DNA of 64,000 nucleotides from Plasmopara viticola (lineage: Eukaryota; Oomycota; Peronosporomycetes; Peronosporales; Peronosporaceae): NCBI GenBank assembly GCA_001695595.3, contig MBPM02000004.1:1674001-1738000 (forward strand). Direction: 5' to 3'. Shown here piece by piece: positions 57,187-64,000 of this stretch (position 1 is the stretch's first letter; every line of letters begins with the position of its first letter). The translations under genes and the position numbers were made by a program. Below the pieces are notes generated by a model. That model did no database searches, was not told the DNA's origin, and saw nothing but the letters and a program-made list of their open reading frames with translations.

Positions 57187-60100
57187 TCCATTGTGTTACC
57201 AAATGTGACGGGAACATACAGCGTCTAGTTCAGAGGAGGCGAGCAGGAAGATATACGATGTCTCGGTAAACGCTCACTGCCTGGTTTTTGAATCCGACAT
57301 GTACAACGAACTGTATTTACAGCTATTTTCTTTCGATATGTATGCTTGGTCCTATCCTTACTGTTTTTATAAGCTGATCCCAATCCTACATTTCAGACGG
57401 CGCCTGTACCCTATAACGCATTTACCGATTCTCCTTACAATCTGTGCCGGTATAAACATCGGTAGGGAGCCTTTTGCAGGTCATATAGCTTTTAACTTAG
57501 GAGAACGGCTTTATGTAACGGCACGCAACATCTCTGCCCATCCAATCTTAAATTACAACCACAAAGGAAAGCTAATCGTTATTTATCACTTTTCGAAATT
57601 TACACGTAAAGTCGGCGTAGTCGTAGCGATGACCAAATAAGCAGCGAAAAAGGCTGCCAGTCGGTCGGGTCATCTAATGATGACCAAGAGAAACTTCTGA
57701 GAAGGTTTCTTCGGCTTCAAAAGAAGTGTCTGCACGAAAGAACGGCTTATGCCAAAGGTCACAACAATGAATGCGTCTGTCACATAGACTGCACCACAAC
57801 AAGTGCCTATACCTGCGTCTTTTGAAGCGTGTAAGTAAGGGTTCGCCCTCCACAGAGCTGCTCAGGCTAGGAAGATTATCGAGAAGCTTTCTAATTTGTT
57901 GCCATGGAAAGCGCTCGTCTTTAGTTCTCGGTCACCGCAAAAAAAAATTATGAGGAGCGCTGCAAGCTCTCCGGTGCGCAGTCGCCTGGCTCTTTGTACA
58001 AACGATGCAAGAAATGTCAGGCTAGTGCCAGTACTGTCAACCGGTTTTTTTACCCAAAAAAAACACCTAAAATAGTATTGAACTTGTCGTCAGGCTCACA
58101 GGTCATACAAAGACCGTACCCTTGAAGATAGTAAATGCCGTGGCTCCTAGCAGGCAAAACCCGGATTAAGTGGCTTTGTTGATGAGGTCGCTAACATCTA
58201 ATGCCAGAGAGAAGAAAGTTGAGTAAAAGAAAAAAGCCCTCGGGACCTTCTTTTGGATAAGTCCAGTAACCGAAGTCACTAACGGAACGGTATAGAGATT
58301 TGTGACTTGCCTATCACCGAGAACCGACACTAGTTGCCATACTGTGAAATGCCTTCACCTCCTCGAGAAAGCGGATCCAATGGGCAAGAACATAAATTTC
58401 CGGGTGGCTCATACCCGTACGATGTAAACCATGGAGTTGATAACGCTCACCTGTTTTGCACGCCTTGAGGGTTTTTGGAAGTCACTCTTTGTGTGGTACA
58501 AAAGAAATTTTTGCTCAAAAGAAGTCATTGTTTCAGCACGACCTTGTGGCAGCTATACGCGTGAATTTTGACTTAAAAATTCATTCAGCAACTTATGAGT
58601 CTAACGACAAAAGTGATTCGGACCGGGTATGGTCCAGCACTGTCTCACATTAAAAACCTAATCTGCAGCTTAGGCAAATTCCTAAATGCTACGACTCTCA
58701 TTATACGAAGACGTGCTTAAAATGTAATTTGCTCAGTGGGTGGATAGGATACGACCCACATCTGAAAGCCATGCCATGGCGTTGACATTAGACCAAGGCA
58801 GGTGTTGTAATACTAATTTCAAGTGCTTTTATGAAGTCACTCCTACTATAACCCAACTTTTGACCCGAAGAACTGCGTTATACTTACAAATATGCCACAA
58901 ATTTCGATATCGAATCACAACGCTTCAGTCCGGTACCGGCTGTATGGTTTACGGGTGCTGTGAAACAGAATAATTGCGCAGCTTATAGCTGTTGACACTT
59001 TCTATCTCGCAACACACTCCACATGAATGCGACGCAATCTTTGACGGTCACGGAGCGTCGAAAAAAACTGCTTCTGAATCATCTTTTATCCATTTCATGG
59101 AGATGAACCGCTTTTACGCGACCAAATGAAGATTCTTGAGAGTAAACGCGGTGGGTGACAGTCCTAGCGGCATTGTTATCGTCTTGGGAGGGCTGATGTT
59201 GTGAGCCATGTTATACATTTCCAGGACTGTAAAGGGTCAGAAAGATTGACGGTTCATAATTGTAATGCAGACAATACTCTTTCTAGCAGTAAATTTCCGT
59301 ATCCGGTAAACTTTATTCCTTTAAATGAAGAGATTGAAAAAGTCTCTATCACCTTTTATCAAGATTCTTTATTTTGGAAAAATGTATTCGCGTTAATTTC
59401 TATTGTACCGCCTATCTAATAAAAAATCGCCCCTTAGATTAAGAAACCTAGGAGTAGAAGCGCCTTCTCTTCGACGAATTAGTGGAGCTTTAGGGTAAAT
59501 AGCTTGTTGATATCGAAATATGTAAGGTCCGTAGTGTAAATCTAACAACCGGCGACATGTCGGCTCACGAATGTGTCATTTACACGCACATAGAGTACAA
59601 AGCGTCAACGAGCCAGTATAAACCCTTCTCGGGGTTTGATCATCTGTCTATTAGTGGTCTAGTGTTGACATCAGCAAACGAGTTCCTAACTGTCAAGGCC
59701 ACTTTTGCCAAAATGCAGCAGCCCGAAAGTATCGTGATCGAGAACAAAAGCTGTAGTTATATTGACGAGATATGCATGGACATATTTGCTATTCAATCCA
59801 CTATCCTCCTGGCTGGAATAGATGCCGACTGGGCCATCTTGTCTGCCTAATACACGAATCGTTGTATGCATGTGCTGTCAATAGATAACCTCCAGCAAGG
59901 TGGAGGTCGATGAGTTTCCAAACGTCCAATGATACTAGCAGGCTGTGCAAAGAAGCCAACGTGTGAGTCACAGGTTTGGTTCTCTGGCAGGTCGCATATA
60001 CTTGGCCACCCACCGAAACATGTGGACCCATTGCTGTCTTGTGTAGCCAAGCCTTTAGCTTTGGCGACCACTAATTTGCGTATCAAGCGCCACAAAAATT

Positions 60101-60244
60101 TTGTCGTACTTCAAGTCTTCGTCTTTGATTTTGAGATTTTTGGCTGGATCCACCCTAAAGTAAGCACACCATTGAGTAACTCACTACGATGCAACTGCAA
60201 ACGTTTTCGAGGAGTTAAAATCCGTACATACACCAAGGGTGAAA

Positions 60245-60480
60245 ACGCAACTCACCAAAGCCTTGTTGCGTGAATCTAAATGGCTAGCACCTACGGCATT
60301 TCCCAACCAACCCATTCAGTCCTGTGCTTTTCTAGCCACAGCATAACTAGGATCACGTCATAATTGTCAAAGTCTAATGAAAGAAACTACTTTGTGCTGT
60401 CGAAAAAGCAACTCGTACAGCCAGTTCAATTTACATGATTAGAATTTGCATTTTCATATTAGCAAATCACATTGAGGCTG
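60245..60480 (+). repeat. Dispersed repeat pair, copy 2 (partner 55804-56050)
   Basis: Diverged second copy in direct orientation about 4.4 kb downstream; see the partner entry for the shared words. Confidence 0.45.
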
Positions 60481-61737
60481 ACTTGCCTCCGTTTCGATTC
60501 TTTAACGCGCCGGCGTCTGCGAAGGCTCGTGAATTAAGTATTACCTCGTGTACTTGCATATACAAAGAAGCACTTTACTCCTGCTAGTCTTTCCGTTGAG
60601 AGTTTTTAGGCCTTAAGCGCTAATTTCACATGATGTATATCCACACGCCTATTATGAAGATTAGGACTCATAAGAAACTGAGCTCGGATAACAAAACAGC
60701 GAATGATGGCATTCACTAATCTTTTATTATCTGATCAATACAGAAGTATCTGGTTCTGAGAGCACGGCTTCTACAAGCGACCGCTCATATTTTGAAAGCG
60801 ACAAAGCTTTACTTCGTCAGCCTTCTTTCAGACACGCTCGGATCGCATACTAGCGAATGTTGCTTTGCCAGAGAGCGCTTAAGTCCATGGAGGTCTAACT
60901 CAAGTGGCGTGTCCACCATTAACATCACTCATCGTTTAGGCCAAAATATAATCATACACGGCTTTTCAGAGAAGAAGGCTGTATAATCTCTGAAGAGCGA
61001 TCATAATCTACTTTTTACAAGTCAACGCTTTGCACTATGTAGAATTGATTGCAGGGTGAGTTTACTCTAAAGCCACTCATGATTACAGTTATCTCAACTC
61101 GGTTGGGGAGCAGCAACAAAGGCCATCAATTCCCTTTACTCATGTATGTAATATTAGTTTTGCACCTATTTTCCTTGAAGGCAAGAAAGCGCTGGAAAGA
61201 TCAATGTTCCCTGCTTTCAATGCTTTTTTTCCCCAGAACTTAAAGCACTTGGGCTGCGAAGACAGCCTCTCTTCGCCCGCAGAAACCAGCAAGTTTGTTA
61301 AACAGCACAAAGGCTTTAAGGCGCGTCAGACAGACGCGAAAAAGTTGTTGTATCTATCCCGACACCTTTGCGAAGGATCAGGTGGACGATATACTCGCGT
61401 GAGCGAAGTAGTATCGACTATAAAGCGAAAAGGATCACACAGCTTGTTGCATAAAGGAGGTGTAAACGAGAACATACGATCTTCTTGTTCGCTAATTTTG
61501 GTTCGAGAATTCGAAGTGTGCGATACTTTGCTTCAGCTTATAGAATATTCATGTGTTTTGGTCCTTCATCTAATTTTCCAAACTTAATTCCGCAATTTAC
61601 TTAAGGGACTATTCTGTTTTGATATACCTTACTTGGTTATATGTATACATGTGTATACTGTGTGTCCCTTAGTAGTTTATGTGTCATACATAAAATTGAG
61701 GTCTTTCTTCACGGCCCCTTCACCAGAAATCTCGACC

Positions 61738-64000
61738 ATGGCGGAAAAGGACGAAACGACGGGCGTTGGTCTGGGTTCAACCGGGCAGTTTGATCAGGAC
61801 ATCTATGGATCTGACAGCAACAATCGATATTCGGGGTACAGTACAACAGTCACAGAAGAAGGTGATGAGAAAGAAGAGGCAAACCAACAAGCCGACCATC
61901 AGTCTCACCCCAAAAAGGTTAGCGCAAGTGACGGGCTCATTGATGACAGCCACGATCCCTTTGCTGAAGCACGTGAGGCAAATGGGTCGGGCCTTGTGAA
62001 TACACGCATTGTCGACCGTGAGAACGCGTACCGGAAGCGACGGTTTGAGCGCATGTTGTCCCCCGAGCGAGGCGATGCGTTTGGGGACAAGACGCCAGCA
62101 CGGAGTTACAAGGAGATCATGCACACGCAGCAACTCGAGCAAGAACGTGCCGAAGTGGTGCGGAAGATTCAACAGAAGCGGGAAGAAGAGGAACAGCAGC
62201 AGCAGCAGGGCGAGCCCCAAGGTGTTGACGCCACGCCAAAACGACGCCGCAAACGGATGCGGTGGGACCAAGAAGCCCCATTGGCTGAAAAGACGGATGG
62301 GGAGAGCCAATCAGAATGGGACACGGCGTCGGAAACTTCAACGAGTGCGGTGGCGGCTACTCCCACCCGGTCGTCGTCGCGATGGGATGCGACGCCTACT
62401 GCAAGTGCCACACCCAGTAGGAAGAATCGATGGGACGAAACCCCCGTGGCAACGAGTGGAGCGTCGAAATGGGACGCAACGCCCGTGGCTCTAGGTGGAA
62501 GCACGCCAGCTGGCAGTGGCAAGCGTTCACGGTGGGATGAGACGCCTGTGGCCGGTGATATGCTTGCTCTTGGGAAATCGAGGCAAATGACACCGGGTGG
62601 AGCCATGGCAGCAGAGCTTTTAAGTGGTGCTTTGACGCCGGAGCTCACGCAGCGTTTGCGGTGGGAACGAGAGATTGAAGAGCGCAATCGGCCATTAGCC
62701 GACGATGAGCTCGATGCCATGTTCCCAACAAGTGGGTACAAAATCCTCGATCCTCCGTCGTCGTACGTACCCATTCGAACACCGTCACGAAAGCTCCTTG
62801 CGACGCCAACACCAATGGGACAGACTCCAGGCTTTGCAATGCAAGCGACGCCTGCCCGTGAAGACTATGGCGTTCCTGTTGGTACACCGGTGAGTAGCGA
62901 TGGAAGTGCCATGCCGTTTATTAAGCCCGAGGATTACCAGTACTTTGGCAAGCTGATGGATGAAGTGAATGAAGACGAGTTGGACCCCGAGGAAGCGAAA
63001 GAGCGAAAGATTATGCGGCTGCTTCTTAAGATTAAGAACGGTCTTCCGCCCCAACGAAAGACAGCGCTGCGTCAATTAACTGACAAGGCACGCGAGTTTG
63101 GTGCGGGGGCCTTGTTCAACCAGATTCTACCGTTGCTTATGGCCCCCACGCTTGAAGACCAGGAACGTCATTTGCTCGTCAAGGTCATTGACCGTGTGCT
63201 CTACAAACTCGACGACCTCGTGCGCCCCTATGTCCACAAGATTTTAGTGGTGATTGAGCCTTTGCTGATTGACGAAGACTATTATGCTCGTGTAGAAGGC
63301 CGTGAAATCATCTCGAATCTTGCGAAGGCTGCTGGTCTCGCAACGATGATTTCGACCATGCGGCCAGATATTGACATCGATGACGAGTATGTTCGTAACA
63401 CGACGGCACGTGCATTTGCAGTCGTGGCATCAGCGCTCGGCATTCCAGCTTTGCTGCCGTTTTTAAAAGCTGTGTGTCAGTCGCGCAAGTCGTGGCAAGC
63501 TCGACACACTGGTATCAAGATTGTGCAACAGGTCGCTATTCTGATGGGTTGTGCTGTGCTCCCACATCTGAAACATCTCGTGGAAATTATTGACCACGGT
63601 CTGGAAGATGATCAAAAGGTTCGCACGATCACAGCTCTTGCTCTTGCTGCTCTCGCTGAGGCTGCACACCCGTATGGTATTGAGTCTTTTGACTCTGTGC
63701 TGCGACCGTTGTGGCGGGGTACCCGAAAACATCATGGAAAAGGGCTGGCCGCGTTTTTGAAAGCCATTGGTTTTATCATTCCGCTCATGGACGCTCAGTA
63801 TGCCAACTACTACACGGTTGAAGTAATGGAGATTTTGATTCGTGAATTCCAGTCGCCAGACGAAGAGATGAAGAAAATTGTGTTAAAGGTTGTTAAGCAG
63901 TGTGTCTCGACAGACGGTGTGGAAGCTTCGTACGTCAAAGAGAAGATTTTGCCTGATTTTTTTCGGCACTTTTGGGTTCGTCGCATGGCGCTGGACAGAC
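61738..64000 (+). CDS. SF3B1, U2 snRNP splicing factor 3B subunit 1 (5' part, cut by window end)
   Basis: An uninterrupted frame of 754 codons from ATG 61738 to the window end, with no intron. SF3B1 is the HEAT-repeat scaffold of SF3b and clamps the branch-point helix of U2 snRNP in the nucleus. The N-terminus is disordered, with a short polyQ (EQQQQQG, about residue 155) and ULM/TP motifs: [36 protein letters not shown], which in other species bind UHM proteins and are phosphorylated. Then come the near-universal [20 protein letters not shown] and [13 protein letters not shown], and from about residue 397 the HEAT array ([45 protein letters not shown]). Lysines matching human K666 (Lys594, HTGIKIVQQ) and K700 (Lys627, QKVRT) are conserved. 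About the last 500 residues, estimated from family length, lie outside the window. Confidence 0.97.
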   Translation, partial: MAEKDETTGVGLGSTGQFDQDIYGSDSNNRYSGYSTTVTEEGDEKEEANQQADHQSHPKKVSASDGLIDDSHDPFAEAREANGSGLVNTRIVDRENAYRKRRFERMLSPERGDAFGDKTPARSYKEIMHTQQLEQERAEVVRKIQQKREEEEQQQQQGEPQGVDATPKRRRKRMRWDQEAPLAEKTDGESQSEWDTASETSTSAVAATPTRSSSRWDATPTASATPSRKNRWDETPVATSGASKWDATPVALGGSTPAGSGKRSRWDETPVAGDMLALGKSRQMTPGGAMAAELLSGALTPELTQRLRWEREIEERNRPLADDELDAMFPTSGYKILDPPSSYVPIRTPSRKLLATPTPMGQTPGFAMQATPAREDYGVPVGTPVSSDGSAMPFIKPEDYQYFGKLMDEVNEDELDPEEAKERKIMRLLLKIKNGLPPQRKTALRQLTDKAREFGAGALFNQILPLLMAPTLEDQERHLLVKVIDRVLYKLDDLVRPYVHKILVVIEPLLIDEDYYARVEGREIISNLAKAAGLATMISTMRPDIDIDDEYVRNTTARAFAVVASALGIPALLPFLKAVCQSRKSWQARHTGIKIVQQVAILMGCAVLPHLKHLVEIIDHGLEDDQKVRTITALALAALAEAAHPYGIESFDSVLRPLWRGTRKHHGKGLAAFLKAIGFIIPLMDAQYANYYTVEVMEILIREFQSPDEEMKKIVLKVVKQCVSTDGVEASYVKEKILPDFFRHFWVRRMALDR

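Larger units (their letters stand above)
53964..61737. other. Decayed repeat DNA upstream of SF3B1
   Basis: Nearly 8 kb without a supported gene. It contains two diverged copies of one sequence (55.8-56.05 and 60.25-60.48 kb), a relic coding segment at 56920-57186, a repeat at 60811-60845 shared with 22.3 kb, and chance-level frames such as 57299-57640 (113 codons) and 61204-61587 (127 codons, ending 150 bases before SF3B1). A short transcript leader for SF3B1 should lie in the last 100 bases. Confidence 0.55.

Noticed and set aside
57299..57640. 113-codon plus-strand frame as a gene
   Set aside because: No domain, no signal peptide and AT-type codon use. A frame of this length is expected by chance in about 40 kb of such DNA.
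61204..61587. 127-codon frame just upstream of SF3B1
   Set aside because: It has a lysine- and serine-rich middle but no recognisable domain, and no convincing start context. It may be a transposon scrap, so it is not called.
62169..62774. 201-codon minus-strand frame inside SF3B1
   Set aside because: It is antisense to the strongly conserved SF3B1 N-terminal region and has no homology of its own.

Overview
The window looks like nuclear DNA of a plant-pathogenic oomycete, most likely in the Peronosporales (Phytophthora or downy mildews). The evidence is a clear eukaryotic splicing gene (SF3B1), a plant EDR2-like lipid-binding protein, two secreted and catalytically dead trypsin-fold proteins of the glucanase-inhibitor type, an Inr-like core promoter, and long intronless, GC-richer genes in a sea of AT-rich, decayed transposon DNA. 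I cannot name a species.

Layout. 1-10.9 kb is almost gene-free: one very small Gly-rich gene (6366-6527) and a wrecked Ty3/gypsy pol (about 7.7-8.8 kb). 10.9-14.7 kb is a gene cluster: a secreted pseudo-protease, then three small hydrophilic genes, two of which are paralogues. 15.1-15.6 kb holds a Ty1/copia pol relic. 15.6-24.3 kb is decayed non-coding DNA. 24.3-27.3 kb encodes a 1002-residue repeat and coiled-coil protein. 27.3-35.6 kb is again empty except for a mitochondrial-type tRNA-Trp relic. 35.6-52.8 kb is the most structured part: two nearly identical copies of a secreted oxygenase-like gene with a mucin-like, probably GPI-anchored tail stand in inverted orientation about 13 kb apart, and enclose an EDR2-like gene and a second pseudo-protease. 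53.6-54.0 kb is a SINE with an 11-bp target duplication. 54.0-61.7 kb is decayed repeat DNA. The window ends inside SF3B1.

Working together. SF3B1 and the EDR2-like protein are housekeeping or lipid-signalling genes. The two pseudo-proteases and the two oxygenase-like surface proteins all carry signal peptides and are candidates for the host interface; this is inference from family knowledge and sequence features. No bacterial-style operons, CRISPR arrays or intact transposons were seen.

Limits. All homology statements are by eye and from memory of the families. In the AT-rich stretches I treat isolated reading frames of 60-115 codons as chance unless they match something or recur in the window.
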